64,000 nucleotides of DNA from NCBI GenBank assembly GCA_030068075.1, contig CM057823.1, positions 19,688,485-19,752,484 on the forward strand. Direction: 5' to 3'. Below the pieces are notes generated by a model that was given only the letters and a program-made list of their open reading frames with translations, did not search any database and was not told where the DNA came from. A program made the translations under genes and the position numbers. This stretch comes from Paguma larvata (lineage: Eukaryota > Chordata > Mammalia > Carnivora > Viverridae). Of the stretch, positions 23,169 to 32,520 are shown piece by piece; position 1 is the stretch's first letter, and each line of letters opens with the position of its first letter.

Positions 23169-23391
23169 TGGGCGCCTGGGTGGCTCAGTAGGTTGAGCAT
23201 CCGACTTTGGCAGCTCAGGTCATGGTCTCATGGCCTGAGTCCAAGCCCCACATCGAGCTCTCTGCTGTGGGCACACAGCCCGCCTCAGATCCTGTGTCCC
23301 CGTCTCTCTCTGCCCCTCCCCTACTTGTACGAGTTCTCTCTCTCCCTCTCTCTCTCAAAAAAAGAAAGGAAGGAAGGAAGGAAGGAAGGAA
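23169..23391 (+). mobile_element. SINEC_Fc-type SINE with a (GGAA)n tail
   Basis: Head gggcgcctgggtggctcag, body altered (gctctctgctgtgggcacac), CT stretch. The usual aataaa tail is replaced by a GGAA microsatellite at 23365-23391. Confidence 0.9.
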
Positions 23392-23429
23392 AAAGAGAAA
23401 GACCCCACTCTTCTTTAAGAAGGCTTCCC

Positions 23430-23625
23430 TCACCCTATGGTAGAGCTGATTCTCCATCCATCCTCCCTCTGCCCACTATCTCTTGTATGTATCTCTGTCC
23501 AGATGTACAACTGCGTCGTCCCCTTCTCAACAGGAGTGCCCTGACGCCTCAGGCCCCCAGCACCTAACACAACCTCACACACGAAAGGTTCCCAGATGCT
23601 TGTGAAATGAAATGAATGAGGAAAT
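23430..23625 (+). repeat. L2 LINE 3' end relic
   Basis: It has the L2 terminal order: aggcttccctcaccctatgg upstream, then cttctcaacaggagtgccc, cccccagcacctaacaca, and a 'gatgcttgtgaaatgaaatgaatga' end. Confidence 0.7.
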
Positions 23626-25259
23626 GAACCCGATCCACCCAATCTCTGGATTTAATTTTTTCCACCCTGCGTTATCCTAAATGTCAACGACCCTCGATCC
23701 GATGACATTTCAGAGAATTCTCCATTTTCCCCCATTTTTTTCCATTTCGTGATAGGGGATTTTTGATTTGAGGCACTGCACTGCTTGGAAGGGTGCTTAT
23801 GAACACCACTTTTAAGAATAAAAAAGAATAAAAAAGCAAGTATCACTTGCTGCCCAGGTTTACACACGTGGCTTTGTATAGAACTTGAAGAGAGATTAGA
23901 AAAGGCCTTTACTCCTCCAATTCACGTCCTCTAGTGCCATGTCACTCTGTCACCCTCGCTACCACTCTTGACGTTCACATCGGATATCATTTGCATCAAG
24001 GGCCCCCTTCATCATGACAAAGAAAAGATGTCCTTGGCCAGGACAGAAGGACTCCATGAGTTAAATTTGTCATTCTGGAATAAATTATTTAGCACCGCTT
24101 ACATCCTGAGAGCTTTGAGCCACCAGCCTTGTGGTTTATGGCACTCTCTTCTATGTTTACAAGTTCCCAATAGTCAAGCAACAATTTAATTCCGTAGTGC
24201 AAAATCAATACAATTTAAATTTACTATTGGAACGGACGCTACCTAGCAAACCAAAACAGATTTATTCTTCCGTTGACATGAGATCATCGCAAAGCGGCTT
24301 CTACAAAGAGGTACTTAAAAACCATCCTAGAATTTAGGAATGAACTCTTCTTCCTGTACTTGTAACAAAGCGATTCCCACCCCACCCCCACCCCCTTGCG
24401 GGAAATAGTTCTGACCACACAGTGGTCTAAGTTCTGACCACACAGACCCAGCTTTGACTTAACTCTACAAAGGGCCTACATTTCGGGCGTGAGATCGTCC
24501 TGGAAACGCAAGGAAGCCGTGGTGGTGGTAACGAGAGAGAGCCAACTAGCTTGTGAAATACATTCTTTCACTAGTGTAGAGTGTTTATCAGACGGGAATG
24601 TCGATCATCGTCTTCACTCTGAATTATATTACTAGAGCAACCAAGAGGGGGAAAGCTTGGGGCAGCGGTCAACGATTCCAATGTTATTTATCTGGAACGA
24701 CCAGGGACGAGGCGCTTTTGTTGAGTGGCGAAAGCTGGTGCTGTTTCAAACACACCAGGAGACGAATCTGCAAGCTGCACCCTCCCTTCCCCTCAAGGAA
24801 CCAAAGTGGCGGAAAAGGCAAGAAGATGGAAGGACTGGTAATAACATTCACCCTACAGCGAATACTGATCATATGCTCTGTGTTAAGGCCAACTGCAGCT
24901 GATAGCCTGAGGATGGGGAAGCGGAAGGGCGAGCTGGGTGGGTCTGAACGCTTACATTCAACAAGCTTTCAGAGTGCCTTCGATCCACCTGCACAGAACT
25001 CGTTAGCTCGCACCTGCCATCAGGAAGGCTTGTTTCTCTTTCAAAGGCTCAGAGCAGCCAAGAGAAAATTTGGGGGCACGAGAAGGGGGTGGGGAGCAGC
25101 AGCACCCGAGTGCCAGGCTAGAACGGAGCGTTTATCAGCCGATCAGCAACCCCATTACTTAACAGACAACTGGGGTTCCCTCCCGTCCAGCCCTATGTGC
25201 AATGAGCAGTCTCAAGGACAAGAGGTTAGATCCAGCAGCAGCCAAAGCTAGGCCTGCAA
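23626..25259. other. Repeat-free promoter-proximal intron with a 217-codon open frame
   Basis: No transposon was recognised over 1.6 kb. The plus strand (antisense to MTMR7) carries an open frame at 24598-25251 (217 codons) with no recognisable domain. It overlaps the next frame, 25202-25885, in the CpG island. It could be chance openness or part of a divergent non-coding transcript; nothing in the sequence shows translation. A direct duplication of 'gttctgaccacacag' occurs at about 24408-24422 and 24431-24445. Confidence 0.45.
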
Positions 25260-25436
25260 GGCGGCAAGAGAAAGACCAGCCTCACAGCGAACCAGGAGAT
25301 GCTGGAGCGCTGCCTTCTCCTTCGCTCGCGCTGCTGGCTCGGCCAGCACCCTGGAGGGAAGCCGGGCCTCCCGCCCGCTCAGCATCCCTCCTCCAGCTCC
25401 CGCTCTCCCTCTTCCGCCCGCGCCCGTGCCACCAAC

Positions 25437-25460
25437 CTTGGGCGTGCGGATGTGCTCCAT
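25437..25460 (-). CDS. MTMR7: MTMR7 coding exon 1 (first 8 codons only)
   Basis: On the minus strand the sequence reads GCCATGG (strong Kozak, G at -3 and +4) and then codes MEHIRTPK. This is the N-terminus I know for myotubularin-related protein 7; the paralogue MTMR6 reads MEHIRTTK and MTMR8 starts MDHITVPK. The exon ends at 25437 with AAG followed by GTTGGT (25431-25436), a usable if not optimal donor in phase 0, so the next exon should begin with the Val-Glu-Asn of the PH-GRAM domain. MTMR7 is a cytosolic/endomembrane inositol-lipid 3-phosphatase acting on PI3P and Ins(1,3)P2, working with the inactive partner MTMR9. None of its PH-GRAM, phosphatase (CX5R) or coiled-coil regions lies in this window. 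The first Met is supported by Kozak context, CpG island and family start. The identification rests on eight residues plus context, so it is strong but not absolute. Confidence 0.85.
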
Positions 25461-25529
25461 GGCGGGCCCGCTTCTACGCGGTCCTGCGCGGGCGCGGCCT
25501 CACGCACCTGCGCGCGTCTGCAGCGCGGC

Positions 25530-25550
25530 GGGAAGGGCGCGGGGAGGGGG
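25530..25550 (+). promoter_or_regulatory. G-quadruplex-capable run in the MTMR7 5' region
   Basis: Four G-runs of at least three with loops of 2, 3 and 1 bases (GGG-AA-GGG-CGC-GGGG-A-GGGGG) on the plus strand, the template strand for MTMR7, 70-90 bases upstream of the start codon. Confidence 0.7.
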
Positions 25551-25890
25551 CTTCGCGCGCGGGAGCAGGCGGGCCGCGGGGCTTGGCTCCGCCTCCAGGT
25601 GCGGCGGCGCCCGCGCGAGGCCGGCGTGCGGGCCCCGGGGCGCCAGCGCGGCCCTGGAGCGCGCCCGCGCGCGCGCTCGCCTCTGCGCTCCTGCCACCTG
25701 CCCTGCGCGCCGCCGCCCAAGCCCGGTCTTGGCTGGGGAGGTCAAGGGCCGCTAGCTTCTTTTTAAGAGGGGCCTGCCGGAGTACTGTGAGGCTACTGTT
25801 CCCCAAGACACAATGGGGGCCTTGTGTTGGGTGTGGCCTCTTGGAGAGAGCTGGGGAGTACGCGCAGCTCTGCGCCGCCCATTGATCGGC

Positions 25891-26424
25891 TTCCTTCCAG
25901 GGCGTCCCAGGATAGGTAGGACTTCAGGGTGGGGTGGGAAAAAGGCTGCCACTTGCCTTCTAGATCCGGGATGGCCTGGTGAGCTGTCTATATGTTTGAG
26001 CACGTGAGCAGCTGGCATAGCATTTGGAGTAAGGGTGGAAATAAAAGCAACAGTGTTAGAGCCTTAGGTGGTGTTCTATTAAGTCAGGCATCTCACATCA
26101 ACCTGCCACTTGGCTGTTGGAAGAGATGCTTTTCCTTGGCACCGTGTCTGGTGCTCATTTGCCATCTTCGCTCAGCCCTAACTGAACTGGAGGGTAAAGA
26201 CACAAAACATCCATTGTAAGGTATCATTTTCCCATTTACGATATTAAGAGTAGTTGTTGCTATTGTTAGTATTCAGCTATTGGGAAGACACAGAGAAGAA
26301 ATGCTACCTCCTCCCCACCCCGCCCCGCAACCTTTTCTCTTGCAACCCTACGTGCACGACCGCCCACCATAACTAAAATTTCACAGAAGTGTACAGAGTT
26401 CTTAAAATAATATCTATTCAGGGA
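25891..26424. other. Repeat-poor upstream flank of the promoter
   Basis: No element was recognised. CpG density drops to background by about 25,900. Confidence 0.5.
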
Positions 26425-26520
26425 GTCTGGCTGGCTCAGTCGGAAGATCTTGATCTTGGGGTCGTGAGTCCGAGCCCCATGTTGGATGTAGAGATTACTT
26501 AAATAAATATTTTTAAAAAG
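26425..26520 (+). mobile_element. Short, older carnivore tRNA-Lys SINE
   Basis: tctggctggctcagtcggaagat, then gatcttggggtcgtgagt and ccgagccccatgttggatgt, ending 'agattacttaaataaata'. This short form lacks the 'cagagcctggagcctgc' body and CT stretch of the felid type and is shared widely in carnivores. Confidence 0.88.
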
Positions 26521-26554
26521 AATAATATCTGTTCGATTTTTTTCCCTAGCTTTT

Positions 26555-26668
26555 ATTCATCTCTCTTTCTAATTGGATGGTAAATTCTTTAACCGTAGAG
26601 AGTCTGTGTTTTAGCTTTTTGTTGGGTGCATGGTAGGCACATTGCAGCTATCCAAATAAGTATTTAAA
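26555..26668 (+). repeat. L2 LINE 3' end relic
   Basis: gatggtaaattctttaacc, agagtctgtgttttagc, then 'gggtgcatggtaggcac' and 'ccaaataagtatttaaacc' follow the L2 3' consensus order. Confidence 0.65.
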
Positions 26669-26834
26669 CCATACAGTGTTACATTTATTTTAAAAGGTCC
26701 AGATCTTTTTCATGTATCTTCTAGAATTTCAACCTCCTACTGCACTGGGAGACAATTAGGACAAGAAGGATAAACTGATGATTGCATATGACAAAATTGA
26801 CCCAGGGTATAATTTCTACCTTCCTAAAGAACAC

Positions 26835-26960
26835 CAGGCATAGAGTCAGGAGCACTGTCTTCACAGCTCACACACTGGCCTCAATCTCCTCATTTGTAAT
26901 ATGAAAGTTACCTGCCTAGATGACCTTAAAGGGAACTCCCATCTCTAAATTCCATATGCA
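26835..26960 (+). repeat. MIR SINE relic
   Basis: It reads atagagtcaggagcactgtc, ggcctcaatctcctcatttg, taatatgaaagttacctgcc, the MIR core and 3' half in sense orientation. Confidence 0.65.
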
Positions 26961-27285
26961 CTAGGAATCCTATATTCACTTTAGGGTTTGCATTCTGAAG
27001 AGGATAATAATCTTGGAATTGTGCGATTTCAGAGCTCATCTGTCCTTCTACTGGTGGGCAGATCAAGAGTTTACCTGGTGAGTAATTTTTGCATATGACT
27101 CATCTTCATATTAGCATAGTTATTTTTAAGCACCCACAAAACTAATTGGTACATGAAAAGCCATAAATCTGACATAAATAGCCTAATTTTAAGAAAAAAT
27201 TTCCAGATTCATTCAAATATACATCATCTATTATCATAGCTATAAAATCAGCAGTAGGGTAAAAGGAGTCAAAAATTATATTCAA
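26961..27285. other. Unclassified sequence
   Basis: AT-rich, with no recognised element. Confidence 0.45.
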
Positions 27286-27498
27286 GGGGCACCCAGGTGG
27301 CTCAGTCGGTTAAGTCTCCAACTTCAGCTCAGGTCATAATCTCACAGTCCATGAGTTCAAGCCCTGCATTGGGCTCTATGCTAACAGCTCAGAGCCTAGA
27401 CCCTGCTTCATAGTCTATGTCTCTCTCGCTTTCTGGCCCTCCCCCACTCATCCTCTGTCTCTCTCTCTCAAAATAATAAAAAAAACATTTAAAAAATT
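27286..27498 (+). mobile_element. SINEC_Fc-type SINE
   Basis: Head ggggcacccaggtggctcagtc, B box gagttcaagccc, 'aacagctcagagcctag' body, CT stretch, aataataaa tail. Moderately diverged. Confidence 0.92.
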
Positions 27499-27938
27499 TT
27501 AAATTTTCAAATTATCAAGGTAAATTAATATAGAACAAGCTATGTTAATTTATAATAAATTTATAAAGTTTTGCTTATAAAAATTTATGAATAAAATAAT
27601 GGTGGAGAAAGAAATCCCTGTAAATATTTTAGTTTGAGCTAACAATTCTCTGAGGAACCCTCCCCTACTTGTCCTTCAGTCCCAGTCACAATTCAGATTA
27701 TTAGATCACACACGGTGTTGACCCTTGAAGGCCATTCTGCACTTTCTGGTACTTACCCTCCCTCATATCCCCAAGATTTACCGCATCTCTGAACCACCAC
27801 TCAGTGGAGCGGAAGAGATTGAACAAAGCAGCAGGAGTTGGAGGGCAGTGAAGTGAGGGAGTGGGGAGTGCATCACTGAAATGCTAACTTCGTTGATCCT
27901 AAGTAGGACAAAGAGAGAAACTAGCCACTTGTTTACTT
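27499..27938. other. Unclassified sequence
   Basis: An AT-rich left part (27499-27620), then ordinary sequence. No exon or repeat was recognised. Confidence 0.45.
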
Positions 27939-27958
27939 AAGAAACATTGACATTAATT

Positions 27959-28332
27959 GCAATGACATGGATGGAGCTAGAGAGCATACTAAGCAAAATA
28001 AGTCATTCAGAAAAAGACAAATACCATATAATTTCACTCGTATGTGGAATGAAAGAAACGAAACAAACATGGCGAGGGAAAAAAAGAGAGAGAAACCAAG
28101 AAACAGACTCTTAACTATAGAGAACAAACTGATGGTTACCAGAGAGGCGCTGGCAGGGGGAGGGGAAGACGGGAGGGTGGGGAATGGGTGAAATAGGTGA
28201 TGGGGATTAGGTGGTGCCCTTGTCATGATGAGCACCAGGTGATGTATGGAAGTGTTGAATCACTGTATTGTACACCCTGAAACTCACCTAACACTGTGTT
28301 AACTAATGGATTTAAAATAAAAACTTTAAAAA
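27959..28332 (+). mobile_element. 5'-truncated carnivore-type L1 3' end
   Basis: Only the last ~375 bases of an L1: cgctggcagggggagggg, 'gcaccaggtgatgtatgg', 'gtgttgaatcactgtattgt', ending taaaataaaaactttaaaa. This 3' UTR type is characteristic of younger carnivore L1s. Flanks aagaaacattgacattaatt (27939-27958) and aagaaacacatgttaatt (28333-28350) look like a target duplication. Confidence 0.82.
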
Positions 28333-28350
28333 AAGAAACACATGTTAATT

Positions 28351-28854
28351 AACTGATGTCACCCACGAGCTACTGTGGCAGATATTGGGAGACTGAAGGG
28401 AGATTGAGAGGAGAAAGATACCAAGCTCCGCAACAGCGATGCGGATAACACCAAGGAAATGAGAAGTAGATCAAGTAAGATGGCAACAGAGCATGTGGAA
28501 ATGCCGTAAGACACCTCGAGGAGACCGATTCACTTTCTGCATTCTCCATATGAACTATACAGAAGATAGTGGGTACACTCGGAATCACATACTTAGTTCT
28601 CGAAGTTTGATATTTGGTGTGTCTAGAATGAACCGCGGGAAATTTGAACAGATGCAGCCTCTGTGAGTCTTCATGGAACAGAACTCTCTCCATCGGGCCC
28701 CATAACCCAGAAGTGCAAAGAAGAGAGAGAAAAAACTTATTCTTAAAACACTGTAATTCACTGATGGATGTACACCTAGATCTGCCCAGTGGGTGGGAAA
28801 ACGGCTATTTTTTTCTCTAGGATTTGTGAATCCTTGATGGAACATAAGTATATT
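28351..28854. other. Unclassified sequence
   Basis: No element was recognised. An open frame at 28370-28693 (-) does not resemble a known protein. Confidence 0.45.
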
Positions 28855-28867
28855 TCACCAAAACTAT

Positions 28868-29055
28868 TTATTTTTTTAATGATTATTTATCTTTGAGAGG
28901 GAGGGGGGGCAGAGAGAGAGAGACAGAATCTGAAGCAGTTTCCAGGCTCTGAGCTGTCAGCCCAGAGCCGGACACAGAGCTCAAACTCACAAATTGTGAG
29001 ATCATGACCTGAGCTGAAGTCAGATGCTTCACTGACTGACCCACCCAGGCACCTC
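28868..29055 (-). mobile_element. SINEC_Fc-type SINE, antisense, with perfect target duplication
   Basis: Tail at the left (ttatttttttaatgattattt), reversed head at the right (ccacccaggcacc). A perfect 13-bp duplication, tcaccaaaactat, at 28855-28867 and 29056-29068 suggests a fairly recent insertion. Confidence 0.95.
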
Positions 29056-29331
29056 TCACCAAAACTATCTTCATCATCAAGCAAAACACCAGACAGTAGG
29101 GCTAAGATCTAGTTACCTCCATATTCATCAAACTACTTCTTCCCCTGCCAAGGCACAGTATAGCTGTCCTCAGTTTATCATTCATGTCTCATGTTTCACT
29201 GGTTTTAACCTTGTAAAAATGGTAGATATGACTGTACCCCTCAGTATTTAATTCTCCTGTTCTTCGTGGGCACACAGGAGAGGTTACTTTTCAACACTGT
29301 CACTGCTGGGTGGGGCCATGCAGCCATTTCT

Positions 29332-29534
29332 TTTTTTTTTTTTTTTAATGTTCATTTATTTATTTTTGAGAGTACAAGGTGGGGAGGGGCAGAGAGAGAG
29401 AGGGAGAGAGAGAGAATCCCAAGCAGGCTGCATGCTGTCAGCACAGAGCCCAGTGTGGGGCTTGCTCTCATAAACTGTGAGATCATGACCTGAGCCAAAA
29501 TCATTAACCAACTGAGCCACCCAGGTGCCCCTGA
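29332..29534 (-). mobile_element. SINEC_Fc SINE, antisense, left unit of a tandem pair
   Basis: Poly-T/tttatttattt tail at the left, reversed head ctgagccacccaggtgcccc ending at about 29532, where the tail of the second SINE starts. The head region lacks a few bases next to the B box (ccaaaatcattaacc). Confidence 0.93.
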
Positions 29535-29755
29535 GTTTATTTATTTTGAGAGAGAGAGAGAGCAAGCCTAGGTAAGCAGGGGAGGGACAGACAGAGAATA
29601 GAGAATAGAGATAGAGAATGCCAAGCAGGCTTCGCCCTGTCAGCACTGAACCCAGCGCAAGGCTCCAACTCCCAAGAGTTGAGACCTCGAGATCATGACC
29701 TGAGCTGAAAGGAAGAGTCGGATGCTTAACCAACTGAGCCACCCAGGTCCCCCGG
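29535..29755 (-). mobile_element. SINEC_Fc SINE, antisense, right unit of a tandem pair
   Basis: Tail gagtttatttattttgagag, a body with an expanded agagaatagagaatagag stretch, reversed head ending in ccacccaggtccccc. The whole pair is bracketed by gccatttct (29323-29331 and 29756-29764), so this unit probably inserted first and the left unit landed in its tail. Confidence 0.93.
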
Positions 29756-29764
29756 GCCATTTCT

Positions 29765-31164
29765 GTCCAGTCAATTGTGAGAATTGCCATGTACCATTTT
29801 GGAACCAAAGCTCTGGGAAACCTGGGTGGCCTTTCAGCTTCCTCTTCCCTGGCTTGATATTTGGGGATCACATCTCGAGATTAGAGAGAAAATAATGACA
29901 GTAAATTCACTCTAAATACGTGACTGTGACTGTGACCCCAAACTATTCAGCATTGGCTTGAAATAAAGAAAGAAAGAAATAGACTGTTTGCCCGAGTCAT
30001 CACTTGGAAAGCAGTTACCCTGAAGAGTCACGGCAGGGTCTTTCGAGTGAAAAGAACACGTTTTTGTGGTGGTGGTGGTTTCTCGAAGCCACTGAAATTT
30101 AATGGTTTAAGTTTTGTACCTAGACTGGCCTGTCCTGAATTTACAGAGAAGGGGAGTCCAGGAGAGAGCCAAGGTAATATTCTGTGTGCAGCTCCTGTGT
30201 TTCTGATCATTTTAAAGGGGATCGATAATGTCTTTAAAGAGCTCTAAGGGCATATGTGGTAAACCAGAACCGAACTACTTTATCGTGTATTACGAACCTT
30301 CTGGAGAACATCTGAAGAAATTTTTATCACATAGATATGCGAGTTGTAAATAATATCGCTATAGGAATTTTTAAACAAAGACTTGATAGTAACTGGGAAC
30401 TTTCCCGAAGTCCTGTGATCTTCCGTGGCCTGAGGAGATTTGGACACGTCTCAAATCCTTGCAAGACTTTTTTCCGGAATAGTTACATTTCTCCTGAGGC
30501 AACTAAAACTTCTGATTTGGCAGTGAAGACGAAACAATGTTTCCTCAGGGGGCAGGATTGCTAATGATTACAAACTCAAAGCCATCCTATTCAGCACTGT
30601 TAAACCTCGGAGGTCTGTGTTATGTGCGGAGGCGGGCACGTTTTTCTGAGACGTCTACTCCCAGAGAGAAATGTATTTAGATTCTCAATACGACAGGCAG
30701 AGCTGCACCGGAGGTTCTGCCTGGAGAAAAAAAAAGTAACGTCCTCACCTTCGGGATTTTTATAAACTCGATGATGCAAAATATCGAAGCTTCCTTTCAC
30801 CGGGCCCTAAGTCCGTTATGGAGAGGAAGTGCTCTATGGATCCCGGGAAGCTTTGCCCTTTTTCTAGGAACAAAAAGGAAACTCTAGAACAGCATAAAAA
30901 CAGCACTTGCTCAGTGAACCCGCACCGTTTTAAAATAGTCGGTGGCGTTTTGTTCTCTCCGAGAAGGTGCGTTGCTCAGCCCCCCTCTGTCCTCAGTCCA
31001 CTGATTACTGTTCGTGGCCTTTCCACTGCCATCCTTTCAACTGTCACTTTGATGCAAATGATTTTCCCATCAATATTTCTAGTCCTCATTTCTCGCTCTG
31101 CTTCATGTCTTACATTTCCATGCACCTGTGAGGTGCCTCCACTCAAAGGTTCACCGACGCCATA
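29765..31164. other. Repeat-free stretch of 1.4 kb
   Basis: No SINE, L1, MIR or L2 was recognised. Open frames are short (longest 115 codons, 30818-31165 +) and unlike known proteins. Scattered CpGs, but not island density. Confidence 0.5.
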
Positions 31165-31545
31165 AACTAGATGTGGTTAAGAACGTGGGCACTGGAGGGG
31201 CGACTGGGTGGCTCATTCGGTTAAGCGTGCGACCTTTAATTTCAGCTCAGGTCATGATCTCATGGTTTGTGAGCTGGCGGTGAGGAGCCTGCTCGGGATT
31301 CTCTCTCTCCCTCTCTCTCTGCCTCTCCCCCACTCAGGCTGTCTCTATCTCAGGATAAATAAACAAACTTAAAAAAATAATTTTTTTAAAGATCATGGGC
31401 CCTGGAGGCAGACTGGCCTATTTTTCCTGTCACAGCTCTGGCATGGATTGGCTGTGTGACCTTAAGCCAGTTTTCTGTGCACCCTGAGCCTCGGGCTTCT
31501 CAGCTGTAAGATGGGCGTAAATGATAAAACCTGTGTTACTTTGTT
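31165..31545 (+). repeat. MIR SINE relic split by a SINEC_Fc
   Basis: The left part gtggttaagaacgtgggcac (from 31174) continues after the SINE as catgggccctggaggcagac, gctgtgtgaccttaagccag, 'tctcagctgtaagatggg', the MIR order. The break is explained by the insertion at 31197. Confidence 0.8.
31197..31388 (+). mobile_element. SINEC_Fc-type SINE inserted in a MIR
   Basis: Head ggggcgactgggtggctcattc; the B box and adjacent bases are partly deleted (gagctggcggtgagg). Flanks aagaacgtgggcactgga (31179-31196) and aagatcatgggccctgga (31389-31406) are a duplicated MIR segment with three differences. Confidence 0.95.
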
Positions 31546-31639
31546 TCTCAAGCTGAGGAGTAGATCTCTATATATGGATGTTTATTATATTATTTCCTAC
31601 ATTTTTATAGGCTTTCGGTGGTTTAAATAAAAAAAAATT

Positions 31640-31880
31640 GAAGGCATGCTTGGGTGGCCCGGTCAGTTCAGCATCTGACTCTTGATTTCGGCTCAGGTCA
31701 TGATCTCAGGGTCTTGAGATCGAGCCCCCTCCCCACCCCCCCCCCGTGGGCTCTGTGCTGAGCATGGAGCCTGCTTAGGATTCTCCCTCCCTCCCTCTGG
31801 TCCTCCTCTCCCCCTGCTTGACTCTCTTTCTCTCTCTCTCAATAATAATAATAATAATAACAATAAATTTACAGCAAAAA
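31640..31880 (+). mobile_element. Carnivore SINE (gagcatggagcctgc subtype) with (AAT)n tail
   Basis: Head aaggcatgcttgggtggcccgg, a C-rich insertion (ccccaccccccccccg) near the B box, 'gtgctgagcatggagcctgc' body, CT stretch and an AAT microsatellite tail at 31841-31867. Confidence 0.88.
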
Positions 31881-31924
31881 AAACAGAGATAATTATACTC
31901 CCTTCTTAGGGTGTATGTGACAAT

Positions 31925-32045
31925 TCAGTGAGGAGTATTGAACATATTTTGTGACAAATACTCACCGAGTGCTCACCTCGTGCCAAGTACTGAGGATGAA
32001 AACTTGAAGTGGCCACAGCCCCTGCCCTCAAGATGCTTCAGTCTA
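31925..32045 (+). repeat. Ancient L2-like repeat fragment
   Basis: caaatactcaccgagtgctc, ctcgtgccaagtactgagg, 'cagcccctgccctcaagatg' and 'cagtctaacgat' match the 'gagcacctactatgtgccaggcact' type old repeat. Confidence 0.6.
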
Positions 32046-32520
32046 ACGATACGAGCTTCTACCTAATGTCAAATGCCTCCCTCGACCTCATTATTTCTCC
32101 TGTTGGTCCCAGTCATTCAAGCTCAAAAGCTTGGAGTCGTTTCTAGCTAATGCCTCTTGCTGCCCCCCCTTAATCAGACCTATGGAGATTCCCTCCTCCA
32201 CAAGCATGTCTTCAGTCGATCCTGCCACCTTCCTTTTCCAGTTGTCATTCTAGTTCGAGTTCCCCTGCTTCATCCCGGCTGGAACAGCAGCCTCTGCTTG
32301 CTGCCAGGGGCATCTTCGTAAGAAGCCACTTCAATAATGGCCCCCTCCAGCTGAAAGACCTTCAAGGGACTTACAACGGCCTTCTGCATTAAGTACTATT
32401 TCCTCATTCTGTCATTTCAGGCCTGACCACATCCTACCCTTCTCTCGTGCAAACTCAGCAAAGCGAGTCACTGGCACTTAGTAGGTGCTCCACGCATGGT
32501 TTTTTGAATGCGCCGTTTAG
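32046..32520. repeat. Old interspersed-repeat-like segment (family uncertain)
   Basis: It contains 'cttggagtcgtttctagc', 'ggaacagcagcctctgc', 'cttacaacggccttctgc' and an L2-like end (cttagtaggtgctccacg). Individual phrases resemble dispersed mammalian repeats, but I cannot set one family or its borders. Confidence 0.35.

Larger units (their letters stand above)
1..25436 (-). other. MTMR7: MTMR7 intron 1 (5' part, runs off the window)
   Basis: The interval follows the exon 1 donor on the minus strand. No open frame resembling the start of the PH-GRAM domain (VENVRLVDR-like) was seen on the minus strand, so exon 2 lies beyond the left edge. A first intron longer than 25 kb suits a gene of roughly 100 kb in other mammals. 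The contents are given in the entries below. Intron status is inferred from exon 1. Confidence 0.75.
25260..25890 (-). promoter_or_regulatory. MTMR7: CpG-island promoter and 5' UTR region of MTMR7
   Basis: This is the only CpG-dense stretch in the window; CpG is sparse on both sides. It covers the MTMR7 start codon (25458-25460) and about 400 bases upstream of it on the minus strand. GC-box-like ccgccc elements occur near 25415. An NRF1/E-box-like GC-rich element (gcacctgcgcg) lies near 25504. A G4-capable G-run lies at 25530-25550. A TATA-like TTAAAAA on the minus strand lies at about 25758-25766. The transcription start cannot be fixed from sequence alone; CpG-island promoters usually have dispersed starts. 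CpGs continue thinly to about 25890. Confidence 0.8.

Noticed and set aside
23076..23567. 163-codon plus-strand frame
   Set aside because: Its centre is a SINE head, CT stretch and GGAA tail read as protein; the ends are non-coding flank.
25202..25885. 227-codon open frame on the plus strand in the CpG island, and similar frames on both strands there
   Set aside because: The Ala/Arg/Gly/Pro-rich text is what stop-poor GC-rich DNA gives in any frame. It overlaps MTMR7 exon 1 in antisense and has no domain.
29356..29871. 171-codon minus-strand frame, longest of several containing VAQLVKHPT or AQSVKRPTSAQVMIS
   Set aside because: The peptide is the translated SINEC_Fc head, which recurs at nearly every SINE in the window. 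It is not a gene family.
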